64,000 nt of DNA from Roseitalea sp. MMSF_3546 (GCF_030732865.1 NZ_JASHKB010000010.1:78671-142670); one strand, 5' to 3'; counted from the stretch's first letter, positions 44,660 to 54,057 are shown. The notes: generated by a model from the sequence alone, not told the origin. Translations and numbers: made by a program.

Positions 44660-44863
44660 CGTGCTGTCGTGCTTTCTCGCAGTCCCGGAAGGAGTGCGGC
44701 GGACGGACCGTGGAACAATTGCGGGAGTGCCGCCGTATTCGGCGGGGACTTGCGCGATGCGCCGGCTGTTGCAGAAGCGCCCGCGGACGCGTTGTTTCCT
44801 TGCGATCATATCGCTGCGCCCGCAGCGTCCTGTGCACCCAAACGCAAGCGCAGGAGACAAGCG
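44660..44863 (+). ncRNA. Candidate bridge RNA in the left flank of the IS110 element
   Basis: The 220 bases before the transposase have no gene. They can form a perfect CCGCCG-TATT-CGGCGG hairpin near 44729-44744 and a wider GCGGC/GCCGC stem with a loop of about 30 bases. IS110-group elements encode a bridge RNA of about 180 bases in this place. Support is structural only; the right flank is also long. Confidence 0.3.
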
Positions 44864-45952
44864 ATGAGCACCTTTGCAGGACTGGACGTATCGATCGACG
44901 AGACGGCGATCTGCGTCGTCGACGAGCATGGCGAGGTGCTGTGCCGGGCGTCGGTGGCGACCGACCCGGCGGCGATTGTGGAGGTGCTCGCGCCCTGGAT
45001 GGCGAGCTTGAAGCGGGTCGGCCATGAAGCGGGCAGTCTGTCGCCCTGGCTGCAGCCCGAGCTGGTCGCGGCCGGGCTTCCGGCGGTGTGCCTGGAGACG
45101 CGGCACGTGCGCGCCTCGATGGGCGCCCAGCGCAACAAGACCGACGCCGCGGACGCACTCGGGATCGCGCATCTGATGCGCACCGGCTGGTTCCGCCAGG
45201 CGCATATCAAAACCGAAGCGGCTTACCGGGTGCGGCTCCTGCTGACCCAGCGCCGCAACCTCAAGCGCAAGTTCCTCGACCTCGAGAACACCATCCGCCA
45301 CTCGCTGAAGGCGTTCGGCATACGGCTCGGCAAGGTCGGCCGCGGCGGCATGGAGAAGGCAGTGCGCGAGGCGGTCGCGGGCGATCCGATGATCGCCGGG
45401 CTGATGGACTGCATGCTGCGTGCGCGCCATGCGCTGTGGATCGAGTATCTCACGCTGCACAAGCTGGCGACGCAGCTGGCGATGCGCGACGAACTATGCC
45501 GGCGGCTGATGACGATCCCGGGGGTCGGCCCGATCACCGCGCTCAGCTTCACCAGCGCGATCGAGGATCCCTCGCGCTTCCGCCGCTCGCGCGATGTCGC
45601 CGCGTACTTCGGCCTGACCTCGAAGCGATGGCAGTCCGGCAGTTCGATCGACGTCAAGGGCCGCATCAGCAAGGCGGGCGATCCCGACGTGCGGCGCGCG
45701 CTCTACGAGGCCGCCTCGGCGCTGCTGACACGGTTCAAGGGAACCGATCTCATCAAGAGCTGGGGGCTGAAGCTGGCGAAGAGCAAATGCCATGCAAAGG
45801 CGCGCGTGGCGGTCGCCCGCAAGCTCGCCGTGGTGATGCATGCGATGTGGCGGGACGGCACGTTCTACGTCGGCGATCCGTCAGCCGAACAGCCCGACGT
45901 CGACGCCTGGAACGCTGCGAAAGTGCAGCGGCTGTGCAAGGCGCAATCATGA
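44864..45952 (+). CDS. IS110-family transposase
   Basis: The 362-residue recombinase has an N-terminal DEDD RuvC-like domain (Asp8 in FAGLDVSID, Glu in VGHEAGSLS, and the NKTDAADAL pair). The C-terminal transposase_20 domain begins LMTIPGVGPITALSFTSAI and ends with the family serine region ALYEAASALL. Family enzymes use a bridge RNA to choose target and donor. The gene is intact. The ATG at 44864 has a CAGGAG site. Confidence 0.93.
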   Translation: MSTFAGLDVSIDETAICVVDEHGEVLCRASVATDPAAIVEVLAPWMASLKRVGHEAGSLSPWLQPELVAAGLPAVCLETRHVRASMGAQRNKTDAADALGIAHLMRTGWFRQAHIKTEAAYRVRLLLTQRRNLKRKFLDLENTIRHSLKAFGIRLGKVGRGGMEKAVREAVAGDPMIAGLMDCMLRARHALWIEYLTLHKLATQLAMRDELCRRLMTIPGVGPITALSFTSAIEDPSRFRRSRDVAAYFGLTSKRWQSGSSIDVKGRISKAGDPDVRRALYEAASALLTRFKGTDLIKSWGLKLAKSKCHAKARVAVARKLAVVMHAMWRDGTFYVGDPSAEQPDVDAWNAAKVQRLCKAQS

Positions 45953-46330
45953 AGTTGAACGGTCAACACGCGCATCGGCTGCACGCCGGACGCGCTTGAG
46001 GAGGTCCGCTCAGGCGGATGAGAGATGGTACAGACCAGGAAAACGGGAAGCACGATATCTTGCCTGCGGCCGGTCCCTCGATGGAGGGATCAGGACCGCG
46101 CACGAGTGCCTGTGATGCTGCCCCGTAAATCCGATAGCGACATGCGCCGCGACGGTTCGCGCGCTGCCCCAGTGCAGCCAAACCCCCCCGTCGATGAGCG
46201 CGGAAGAGTGCACGGCGTACCTGATCTCGACGACTTGGCGGGACTTCGCATTATAGCGTCGAATAGCGTGCCACTTACTGCTATGAAGGAGAAATGGCGA
46301 TGGCGAAGACTTGCAGAAAATCGACACCGA
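45953..46330. other. Right flank of IS110 element and junction, no gene seen
   Basis: No convincing gene is present. A hairpin with CGGTCCCTC and GAGGGATC arms lies near 46068-46092. If the element is of the IS1111 subgroup, its bridge RNA would be here instead of upstream. The change from IS to ICE sequence should fall somewhere between 46200 and 46340. Confidence 0.45.
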
Positions 46331-46494
46331 ATAAGAGGGCGAGATAAAAGCCCGCGCGCCAACCGGCGCTACGGTGTTGTTGTTGTTGATGTTTTTGCCT
46401 GCCTCGCGAGGGGCCGCAGTGCCGTCCACACCGCTTATGTCCTGCTTTTACGGCACTTTTGCCGTGCCGCCCATCTTCAACGGGGGCGGACTGC
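46331..46494 (+). other. Probable oriT upstream of the relaxase gene
   Basis: This non-coding stretch has TATGTCCTGC (46436-46445), close to the IncP/VirD2-type nick core (T)ATCCTG-C. It is flanked by GTGCCGT (46419-46425) and ACGGCAC (46450-46456), which can pair around it. A competing hairpin ACGGCA-CTTT-TGCCGT (46450-46465) follows. Location directly before a MOBP-type relaxase is typical. The nick position is an inference. Confidence 0.5.
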
Positions 46495-48255
46495 ATGAGC
46501 AATCGCGACGACGACCTCCGCATCAGACCGGGGCGCATTCGTGACCGCGGCGCCCGCGGCCAGAAGGCCAAGAGCTTCGTCGGCCAGGTTATGCGCGCGG
46601 CGAAGAAGGCGGGGCACACCGGCCATCGCTTCAACGGCGCGAAGCATCATGGCCGCGGCAATTCACGCTTCGGCCGCGGCCACTTTGTCAATGCAACTCG
46701 AGGGCTTTCCCGCACCGGGCGGCGCGTCGTCATCAAGGCGCGGATCGTCCGCCATCGCGGCGCCCGCTACCGCTCCGCGCCGCTCGCCAAACACATCGCT
46801 TATCTGAAGCGCGACGGCGTCACCCGCGACGGCCGGGATGCGGCGATGTTCGATCGGGACGGCGACGCGGCCGATGAGCGGGCGTTCGCGTCGGCTTGCG
46901 AGGACGATCGGCATCATTTCCGCTTCATCATCTCGCCCGAGGACGCCGGATCGATGCAGGACGTGCGCGCATTCACGCGTGACCTCATGGACCAAGCCGA
47001 ACGCGACCTTGGAACCGGGCTTGACTGGATCGCCGTCGATCACTGGAACACCGACAATCCGCACATCCATGTTCTGGTGCGCGGCAAGGCGGACGACGGC
47101 AAAGACCTCGTCATCTCGCGCGACTATATCAGCCGCGGCTTTCGCGCCCGCGCCGAAGAACTGGTGACGCTGGAGCTCGGGCCGCGCAGCGAGCGCGAGA
47201 TCGCCGCCGGTCTCGACGCCGAGGTGACGGCCGAACGCTGGACAGGCCTCGACAAAGCGCTGCGTAGCCTTGCTGACGACAATGCGGGCGTCGCAGACCT
47301 GCGCCCCGGCTCGCCCGAACCGCAAGACCCCGATCTGCGTCGGCGCCTGATCGGCCGCGCGCAGACGCTCGAACGGCTCGGCGTCGTCGAGAAGCTCGCC
47401 CCGGCGGTCTGGACGATGAAGCCCGGCGCCGAGCAGACGCTGCGCGATCTCGCGACGCGCGGCGACATCATCAAGACCATGCACCGCGCGATGGGAAGCG
47501 GCGCCGAGCGGCCGCTCGCCGACTTCGCCATCCAGGCCGACCCGGCCGAACCGATCCTCGGACGGCTGGTCGATCGCGGCCTGCATGACGAGCTGAAGGG
47601 CGAGGCCTACGCCGTCATCGACGGCGTCGATGGCCGCGTCCATCACTTGCGCTTTTCCGATCTCGACATGACGGGGGATACGCCGGTCGGCGGGATCGTC
47701 GAGTCGCGGAGTTGGAGATCGCGCGAAGGCGACCGTCCGCGCCTCTCTTTGGTCGGCCGGTCCGACATTACGCTGGACGCGCAGGTGTCGGCCGACGGCG
47801 CGACCTGGCTCGACCGGCTGCAGCTCGCACGCGAGCGCGCCCCGCTCAGCCAAGGCGGCTTCGGCGCTGAGGTGTCCGTCGCCCTCGAACGGCGGATCGA
47901 TCATCTGGAGACGGAGGGCCTCGCCACACGACAGGGCGGCCGCGTCAGCTTCTCCCGCGATCTTTTGAAGACGCTGCGCGAGCGAGACCTCGCGGCCGCC
48001 GCCGCGAAGCTGGAATCCGAGACGGGATTGAAGCGCCAGAAGAGCGGCGACGGCGAGACGGTCACCGGCGTCTATCGCCAGCGCCTCGATCTCGCCTCGG
48101 CCCGCTTCGCCATGCTCGACAACGGATTGGGTTTCGAACTCGTCCCCTGGAAGCCGCAACTCGAAAAACATCTCGGCCAGAGCGTGACCGGCACGATGAC
48201 CCCGGGCGGCGGCGTCGACTGGTCGCTCGGCCGCAAGCGCGGCCTGACGCTTTGA
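46495..48255 (+). CDS. rlxS: Relaxase (VirD2-like, DUF3363)
   Basis: The 586-residue MOBP-type relaxase nicks oriT and leads the strand into the recipient. The metal-binding His triad is visible in VDHWNTDNPHIHVLVRG (His183, His190, His192). The N-terminal 130 residues are strongly basic. A DUF3363 region follows from about residue 230 to the end (for example RRLIGRAQTLERLGVVEKL). The ATG at 46495 is used although no strong ribosome site precedes it. It corresponds to RlxS of ICEMlSym-type elements. The IS110 element lies upstream, but oriT and the start appear intact. Confidence 0.92.
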   Translation: MSNRDDDLRIRPGRIRDRGARGQKAKSFVGQVMRAAKKAGHTGHRFNGAKHHGRGNSRFGRGHFVNATRGLSRTGRRVVIKARIVRHRGARYRSAPLAKHIAYLKRDGVTRDGRDAAMFDRDGDAADERAFASACEDDRHHFRFIISPEDAGSMQDVRAFTRDLMDQAERDLGTGLDWIAVDHWNTDNPHIHVLVRGKADDGKDLVISRDYISRGFRARAEELVTLELGPRSEREIAAGLDAEVTAERWTGLDKALRSLADDNAGVADLRPGSPEPQDPDLRRRLIGRAQTLERLGVVEKLAPAVWTMKPGAEQTLRDLATRGDIIKTMHRAMGSGAERPLADFAIQADPAEPILGRLVDRGLHDELKGEAYAVIDGVDGRVHHLRFSDLDMTGDTPVGGIVESRSWRSREGDRPRLSLVGRSDITLDAQVSADGATWLDRLQLARERAPLSQGGFGAEVSVALERRIDHLETEGLATRQGGRVSFSRDLLKTLRERDLAAAAAKLESETGLKRQKSGDGETVTGVYRQRLDLASARFAMLDNGLGFELVPWKPQLEKHLGQSVTGTMTPGGGVDWSLGRKRGLTL

Positions 48256-48278
48256 GCCGCTGACCGGAGAAAACGCCC

Positions 48279-50276
48279 ATGACGAAACGCAACGTCCAAT
48301 CCCCGGCCACCAAGATCCTCTGGGGCCAGATATTGATCGTCAGCCTGGTCGCACTGCTCTTCGTCTGGGCTGCGACGCAGTGGACCGCCTGGCGGCTCGG
48401 CTTCCAGCCCGAACTCGGCGAGCCCTGGTTCTCGGTCTTCGGCTGGCCGGTCTATATCCCGCCCGCCTTCTTCTGGTGGTGGTACTGGTACGACGCCTAT
48501 GCGCCGCGGGTCTTCGTCGAGGGCGCGATCATCGCCGGCGCCGGCGGCATCATGTCGATCGTCGTCGCCATCTTCCTGTCCGTGCTGCGCGCGCGGGAGG
48601 CCTCGGACGTCACCACCTACGGCTCGGCGCGCTGGGCCGAGACGAAGGACGTGGAGGCGGCCGGTCTGCTCGACCCTGACGGCGTGGTGCTCGGTCGGTT
48701 TGACCGAAACTATCTCCGGCATGACGGTCCCGAGCACGTGCTCTGCTTCGCCCCCACACGATCCGGCAAGGGCGTCGGGCTGGTCGTGCCGTCGCTTCTG
48801 ACCTGGCCGGGGTCTGCGATCGTCCACGACATCAAAGGTGAGAACTGGCAGCTCACCGCCGGCTGGCGATCCCGCTTCAGCCGGGTACTTTTGTTCGATC
48901 CGACCAACCCGGAGAGCGCCGCCTACAATCCGTTGCTCGAAGTCCGGCGCGGCGACAGCGAAGTGCGCGACGTCCAGAACGTCGCCGACATCCTGGTCGA
49001 TCCCGAAGGTCTGCTCGAACGCCGGAACCATTGGGAAAAGACCAGTCATGCGCTCCTGGTCGGCGCGATCCTCCACGTCCTCTACGCCGAGTCCGACAAG
49101 ACGCTTGCCGGCGTCGCCGCCTTCCTCTCCGATCCGCGCCGCCCGATCGAGGCGACCCTGACGGCGATGATGAAGACGCCGCATCTGGGCGACCGGCCGC
49201 ATCCGGTCGTCGCCCAGGCGGCGCGTGAGCTTCTCAACAAGTCGGAAAACGAACGCTCCGGCGTGCTCTCGACCGCCATGAGCTTTCTCGGCCTCTATCG
49301 CGATCCCGTCGTCGCCAAGGTGACCAGCCGCTGCGACTGGCGCATCCGCGACCTGATCGAAGGCGACAGACCGGCGACGCTCTATCTCGTCGTGCCGCCG
49401 TCGGACATCAGCCGGACCAAGCCGCTCGTGCGCCTCGTCCTCAACCAGATCGGCCGCAGACTGACCGAAAACCTACACGCCAAATGCCGCCACCGGTTGC
49501 TTCTGATGCTCGACGAGTTTCCCGCGCTCGGCCGCCTGGACTTCTTCGAGAGCCAGCTCGCCTTCATGGCCGGGTACGGATTGAAGGCGTTCCTGATCGC
49601 CCAGTCGCTCAACCAGATCGAGAAGGCCTACGGCCAGAACAACGCGATCCTCGACAACTGCCATGTGCGCGTCGCCTTCGCCACCAACGACGAACGCACG
49701 GCCAAGCGCGTGTCGGACGCACTGGGTACGGCGACCGAGATGCGGGCGATGAAGAATTACGCCGGACACCGGCTCAGCCCTTGGCTCGGTCATCTCATGG
49801 TCTCACGTCAGGAGACCGCGCGGCCGCTTCTGACGCCGGGCGAGATCATGCAGCTCCCGCCCCACGAGGAGTTGGTGCTTGTCTCCGGCGCGCCGCCGAT
49901 CCGGGCCCAGAAAGCGCGCTATTTCAAAGACCCGCAATTGCAGGCCCGTATTCTGCCGCCGCCGGCCTGTCGCGGAGTTGCCGGGATGGGCTTTACGGCC
50001 AACGAAGATGACTGGTCGTTTGCATCGCCAATCGCTCCGAGCCCTGCCGCTTCAACGAGTGAGGGGGCAGATGACGATGGCGGCATTCGGCGCGAGCCCG
50101 AAATTCCTGAGCACGAGGACATCGCGCCGGAACGTCCGGCGCCTGCGCGTGAGGAGTTCGCCTCGCTCGATGACGAACCCGATGACGAGGCCCAGCGCGC
50201 GAAGCAACTCCAGGACCGCTTTCGCGGCGTGGCGCGTCAGGCGTCGCTCGATCCGGAAGACGGCATTGAGCTTTGA
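48279..50276 (+). CDS. traG: TraG/VirD4 coupling protein
   Basis: The 665-residue inner-membrane ATPase links the relaxase-DNA complex to the mating channel. Two N-terminal membrane segments are seen (ILIVSLVALLFVWAA and a long FVEGAIIAGAGGIMSIVVAIF). Walker A is APTRSGKGVG (about 158-167) and Walker B LLLMLDEFPALG (about 408-419). The C-terminal 80 residues are acidic and Pro/Ala-rich and may contact the relaxase. It starts 23 bases after rlxS. Confidence 0.95.
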   Translation: MTKRNVQSPATKILWGQILIVSLVALLFVWAATQWTAWRLGFQPELGEPWFSVFGWPVYIPPAFFWWWYWYDAYAPRVFVEGAIIAGAGGIMSIVVAIFLSVLRAREASDVTTYGSARWAETKDVEAAGLLDPDGVVLGRFDRNYLRHDGPEHVLCFAPTRSGKGVGLVVPSLLTWPGSAIVHDIKGENWQLTAGWRSRFSRVLLFDPTNPESAAYNPLLEVRRGDSEVRDVQNVADILVDPEGLLERRNHWEKTSHALLVGAILHVLYAESDKTLAGVAAFLSDPRRPIEATLTAMMKTPHLGDRPHPVVAQAARELLNKSENERSGVLSTAMSFLGLYRDPVVAKVTSRCDWRIRDLIEGDRPATLYLVVPPSDISRTKPLVRLVLNQIGRRLTENLHAKCRHRLLLMLDEFPALGRLDFFESQLAFMAGYGLKAFLIAQSLNQIEKAYGQNNAILDNCHVRVAFATNDERTAKRVSDALGTATEMRAMKNYAGHRLSPWLGHLMVSRQETARPLLTPGEIMQLPPHEELVLVSGAPPIRAQKARYFKDPQLQARILPPPACRGVAGMGFTANEDDWSFASPIAPSPAASTSEGADDDGGIRREPEIPEHEDIAPERPAPAREEFASLDDEPDDEAQRAKQLQDRFRGVARQASLDPEDGIEL

Positions 50277-50287
50277 GAGGGACCGGG

Positions 50288-50704
50288 ATGAAGAAGGACC
50301 GCCTCAACGTCTATTTCGATCCCACGCTGACGGCCGAGCTGGAGAGTCTCGCGGCGCGGCGCAAGGTGTCGAAGTCGCAGATCGTCGAAGCCGCGCTCGC
50401 CTCCTACCTCTCGCCTGACGGCGCGGATCAGCGCGAAGCCGCCATCGTCCGCCGACTCGACCGGCACACCCGCGCCATCGAACGCCTGGAACGCGACGTC
50501 ACCATCTCCACTGAAGCTGTCGCGCTGTTCGTCAAGTTCTGGCTCACCACCACGCCGCCGCTGCCCGATACGATGCGCGACGCCGCCCAAGCCAAGGGCC
50601 GTGAGCGCTATGAGGGGTTCGTTGAGGCGCTCGGCCGGCGGTTGGCGAGGGGCGGGACGCTGGTGAAGGAGGTATCGGAGGAAGTTGAGCCCGGAAAAGG
50701 CTGA
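50288..50704 (+). CDS. CopG-type ribbon-helix-helix protein
   Basis: The 138-residue protein starts MKKDRLNVYFDPTLTAELES and continues with the helix KVSKSQIVEAALASYL, an RHH DNA-binding domain. A coiled and charged C-terminal part follows. CopG-like genes at this position, between traG and trbB, are typical in these ICEs and may regulate transfer or help relaxosome assembly. The ATG at 50288 is 11 bases after traG. The LysR/SDR pair is inserted between this gene and trbB. Confidence 0.85.
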   Translation: MKKDRLNVYFDPTLTAELESLAARRKVSKSQIVEAALASYLSPDGADQREAAIVRRLDRHTRAIERLERDVTISTEAVALFVKFWLTTTPPLPDTMRDAAQAKGRERYEGFVEALGRRLARGGTLVKEVSEEVEPGKG

Positions 50705-50781
50705 CCAGCTTCTTTGGTTCTCCCTCTGACCATGCGTCGGGTCGATGTCGAACGCAGTTCTGATGTGCGGAGTAACTGTTC

Positions 50782-51648
50782 TCAATGCCTTGCCTCTGGC
50801 AGACCGAGTGCGATCTTCTCCCATGCCTCGGCAACCGTCTCGAGGGTTTCCGCACTTACGGCGCGCAGATCGCGCGGATAGTCGACGCCCTCGGCTTCGG
50901 ATGCCTTTACCGCATGGAATTGTCCGTTGCTGGCGCGGAGCACCCAGGCGCTGGCGCGGCAGTCTTCCGACACAAGAAAGACCGCGCCCGGCGCGACAGC
51001 ATCGGGACGGAGCTCGTCGGGCTCGCCGTCGACGCTCCACATCCGCGTCTTCGCGACCGGTGAAATGGCGTTGGCGAGGATACCGTGAGGTTCGCCCTCG
51101 CTCGCGAGCACGTTTGTAATGCCGACGATCGCCATCTTCGACGCGGCGTAGGCGGCAAGCCCCTTTTGCACATGTTCGGGATAGAGCGCCCGGTCCGAGG
51201 TTGTGAGGAGGATGCGTCCGTAGCCACGGCTCTTCATGTATGGCCAGGCAGCCTGCGCCAGCCATAGCGGCGTTTCCACGCCGAGGGCGGTCATCCGGGC
51301 GAGAAAGTCCGGCTGGAGTTCCTCGATTTCCTGATAGCCGACCCAACCGGCATTGTGAATGAGGATGTCCAGGCGTCCATAGGCCGATACGGCTTCCTCG
51401 ATAAGCGCCCGGCAGCCTTCCCGGCTGTCGATCGGACCGCTCGCCGCGCGAACATCGTAGCCCTGTGCATGCAGTCGCGCGGCGGCCGCTTCGGCGACAG
51501 AGGCATCAAGGGACCTCCCGTCCTTGTCGGCGCCGACATCGTGAAGAACGACGCCCGCGCCGCGCCGGGCGAGGAGTTCGGCATAGGCATAGCCCAAGCC
51601 ACGTCCGGCTCCGGTCATGACGGCGACGCGGTTCTCGAAATTGATCAT
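50782..51648 (-). CDS. Short-chain dehydrogenase/reductase
   Basis: The 288-residue classical SDR has the cofactor site TGAGRGLGYA (residues 12-21), NAGW, a Ser in LLTTSDRA and the catalytic YAASK. Asp near HDVGADKDG after the second strand favours NAD over NADP. The substrate is unknown; hydroxysteroid- or quinate-like oxidoreductases have similar length. It is read leftward behind a LysR gene, against all transfer genes around it, and so is cargo. Its ribosome site can be closed by a hairpin. Confidence 0.88.
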   Translation of the reverse strand: MINFENRVAVMTGAGRGLGYAYAELLARRGAGVVLHDVGADKDGRSLDASVAEAAAARLHAQGYDVRAASGPIDSREGCRALIEEAVSAYGRLDILIHNAGWVGYQEIEELQPDFLARMTALGVETPLWLAQAAWPYMKSRGYGRILLTTSDRALYPEHVQKGLAAYAASKMAIVGITNVLASEGEPHGILANAISPVAKTRMWSVDGEPDELRPDAVAPGAVFLVSEDCRASAWVLRASNGQFHAVKASEAEGVDYPRDLRAVSAETLETVAEAWEKIALGLPEARH

Positions 51649-51653
51649 TGTTC

Positions 51654-51677
51654 GTCTCCTCGTCTTCTTGAGGAGAC
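51654..51677 (-). promoter_or_regulatory. Hairpin covering the ribosome site of the SDR gene
   Basis: GTCTCCTC and GAGGAGAC form perfect 8-base arms around 8 bases. In the message the second arm is the GAGGAG ribosome site of the SDR start at 51648. When paired it would block translation. Confidence 0.5.
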
Positions 51678-51738
51678 AGTTGGCGACGGTCCTACGATCC
51701 GTCCAATACGAAAGCAGTGAGGGTACGATACATCTCAC

Positions 51739-52617
51739 CTATCGCAATGCCATATCGAGAAAATTCTGCGCGGCCGCGCCGAGCGGTCCATCGCGACGAC
51801 AGAGGAGGAGCGTGAAGTCCGATCCCGCCATCTCCATGGGCTTGTAGACGATCTCGTCAGCGCGGAAGCCCATCATGCTGGCGGGCACGACCGAGACGCC
51901 GATCTCGACGGCGACCAAGGCGAGAACGCCATGCATTTGGTGCGCCTCCTGCACGACCTCGGGCACGAAACCCGCCGCACTACAGAGCTGGATGACCTGG
52001 TGATGAAAGCCCCGGCCTTCCGCCGCCGGCCACATTACGAACGGCTCGTCGGCGAGATCCGAGAGTGCGACCTCGCCCTTCGCGGCCAGCGGATGCGCCG
52101 CAGGGAGGGCGATGGCGAACCGGTCTTCGTCGAACTCGTTCATCCGCAGCCCGGTGTCGTCCGGCAGCGGCGGCAAGAGCACGGCCAGGTCACTCACGCC
52201 TTCACGCAACGCCGTCACCTGTGCGGCGGTCGTCGCTTCCCTCAATTCAACCCGAACGGCGGGAAAGCTACGGCGGAAGGCGCGCACCGTCTCTGCCAAT
52301 CGACCATACATGGCGCTCCCGACATAGGTCAGGCGGAGCGTGCCTGTGCGCCCGGCAGCAGCATCCTGGGCCGCGACGACCGCAAAGTCCGCCTGCTCGA
52401 CGGTCAGGCGCGCATGTTCAAGCAGGGCCTTGCCGGCCGGTGTCAATCGGATCACGCGATTGCCGCGTTCAAGAAGTTCCGCACCGATCTCCTCCTCCAG
52501 CCGTCGGACGGTGGCGGTGAGCGGTGGTTGGGACATGTTGAGGCGTTCAGCGGCACGGCGGAAATGAAGTTCCTCCGCGACGGCTATGAACTGACGGAGC
52601 TGTCTCAGGTCAATCAT
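51739..52617 (-). CDS. LysR-type regulator next to the SDR gene
   Basis: This is a 292-residue LysR regulator. The winged helix is MIDLRQLRQFIAVAEELHFRR with AERLNMSQPPLTATVRRLEEEIG. The co-inducer domain fills the rest (TGTLRLTYVGSAMYG, then ALVAVEIGVSVVPAS). Unlike most LysR genes it is not divergent from its target but precedes the SDR gene by 90 bases on the same strand. The inducer is unknown. Its start lies 142 bases from trbB, which is read the other way, so the trb promoter should be in that gap. Confidence 0.9.
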   Translation of the reverse strand: MIDLRQLRQFIAVAEELHFRRAAERLNMSQPPLTATVRRLEEEIGAELLERGNRVIRLTPAGKALLEHARLTVEQADFAVVAAQDAAAGRTGTLRLTYVGSAMYGRLAETVRAFRRSFPAVRVELREATTAAQVTALREGVSDLAVLLPPLPDDTGLRMNEFDEDRFAIALPAAHPLAAKGEVALSDLADEPFVMWPAAEGRGFHHQVIQLCSAAGFVPEVVQEAHQMHGVLALVAVEIGVSVVPASMMGFRADEIVYKPMEMAGSDFTLLLCRRDGPLGAAAQNFLDMALR

Positions 52618-52759
52618 CGATCACCAACACTGACTGCCTTTGTCGATTGCGCAATACCCTGTCTTCTCCCGCCATTGCACTACTACGCCTTCGACTCTGT
52701 TGATCCACGCCCGATAGCGGTCTTCTTGATCGACCCCGTAAGCAATTGCGGGGCCGCCA

Positions 52760-53731
52760 ATGACCGTCCAACCTCTCAGAACAGAAGCGATCAAGCGCGG
52801 CTCCCGCATGCTCCGGACCGCGCTCGGGCCGCATGTCGGCGCCTGGCTCGACGACCCTGCCGTCGTCGAGATTATGCTGAACCCGGACGGCCGTCTCTGG
52901 CTCGATCGGCTTCAGGAAGGCCTCGCGGATACCGGCGAGCGACTGGCGCCTGCCGACGGCGAGCGGATCGTCCGCCTCGTCGCCCACCATGTCGGCGCCG
53001 AGGTGCATGCGGGCAATCCGCGCGTCTCCGCCGAACTGCCCGAGACGGGGGAGCGGTTCGAGGGCCTTTTGCCGCCGGTCGTCGCCGGACCTGCCTTCGC
53101 GATCCGCAAGCCGGCCGTCGCGGTGTTCACCCTCGACGATTACGTCGCCGCCGGGATCATGTCGGACGCCGAAGCGGACGCGCTGCGCGTCGCCGTCGCC
53201 GAACGTCGCAACATCCTCGTCGCGGGCGGCACGTCCACAGGCAAGACGACTCTGACCAACGCGCTGCTCGCCGAGGTCGCCAAATCCTCCGACCGCGTCG
53301 TCCTCATCGAGGACACACGCGAACTGCAATGCCTGACGCCCAATCTGGTGGCGTTGCGCACCAAGGACGGGGTTGCGACGCTCTCCGATCTCGTGCGCTC
53401 GTCGCTTCGTCTGCGCCCGGATCGCATCCCCATCGGCGAGGTGCGCGGGTCCGAGGCGCTCGATCTCCTGAAAGCCTGGGGCACCGGCCATCCGGGCGGC
53501 GTCGGGACGATCCATGCGGGCTCCGCCGTCGGCGCGCTGCGCCGTCTCGAACAGCTCATCCAGGAGGCCGTCGTCACCGTCCCGCGCGCGCTGATCGCCG
53601 AGACCATCGATCTCGTCGCCGTGCTCGCCGGCCGCGGCGCTGAACGACGCCTCGCCGAACTCGCCCGCGTCACCGGCCTCGACCCCCAAGGCGACTACGC
53701 CCTCAGCCACACAAAAGGAGACCCTCAGTGA
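52760..53731 (+). CDS. trbB: TrbB, conjugal transfer ATPase (VirB11 family)
   Basis: The 323-residue secretion ATPase powers pilus and channel assembly at the cytoplasmic face. Walker A is [10 protein letters not shown] (about 154), the Asp box [10 protein letters not shown], Walker B-like [12 protein letters not shown] and the His box [11 protein letters not shown]. It is the first gene of the trb operon and overlaps trbC by 4 bases (GTGA). Confidence 0.95.
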   Translation: MTVQPLRTEAIKRGSRMLRTALGPHVGAWLDDPAVVEIMLNPDGRLWLDRLQEGLADTGERLAPADGERIVRLVAHHVGAEVHAGNPRVSAELPETGERFEGLLPPVVAGPAFAIRKPAVAVFTLDDYVAAGIMSDAEADALRVAVAERRNILVAGGTSTGKTTLTNALLAEVAKSSDRVVLIEDTRELQCLTPNLVALRTKDGVATLSDLVRSSLRLRPDRIPIGEVRGSEALDLLKAWGTGHPGGVGTIHAGSAVGALRRLEQLIQEAVVTVPRALIAETIDLVAVLAGRGAERRLAELARVTGLDPQGDYALSHTKGDPQ

Positions 53732-54057
53732 CCAGAACATCAATCCTCTATCCGCGCTGGCCCTATTACCTGACAGCGCTCGTGCTCGGCTTCCTGATCG
53801 CCGATCCCGCCTATGCGGCCGGCTCCGGCATGCCCTGGGAGGAGCCGCTGCAGGCGATCCTCGAATCGATCGAAGGGCCGGTCGCCAAGATCGTCGCCGT
53901 AATCATCATTATCATCACCGGGCTGACGCTCGCCTTCGGCGATTCCAGTGGCGGGTTTCGCCGGCTGGTGCAGATCGTGTTCGGCATCTCGATCGCGTTT
54001 GCCGCGTCGTCCTTCTTCCTGACCTTCTTCGACTTCGGCGGCGGGGCGCTGGTCTGA
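53728..54057 (+). CDS. trbC: TrbC, conjugal pilin
   Basis: The 109-residue prepilin has a signal peptide ending AYA, then the mature start AGSGMPWEEPL. Two hydrophobic helices follow (IVAVIIIIITGLTLAFG and a LVQIVFGISIAFAASSFFL segment). It should be processed by the TraF peptidase encoded at 43.4 kb and form the pilus. The start is GTG. It overlaps trbD by one base. Confidence 0.9.
   Translation: MTRTSILYPRWPYYLTALVLGFLIADPAYAAGSGMPWEEPLQAILESIEGPVAKIVAVIIIIITGLTLAFGDSSGGFRRLVQIVFGISIAFAASSFFLTFFDFGGGALV

Larger units (their letters stand above)
44640..46330 (+). mobile_element. IS110-family insertion sequence (borders approximate)
   Basis: The element includes an intact transposase with structured non-coding flanks and separates the lytic transglycosylase from the oriT/relaxase region, genes that are normally close together. 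IS110-family elements have no terminal inverted repeats and make no clear target duplication, so both borders are estimates. Confidence 0.55.
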
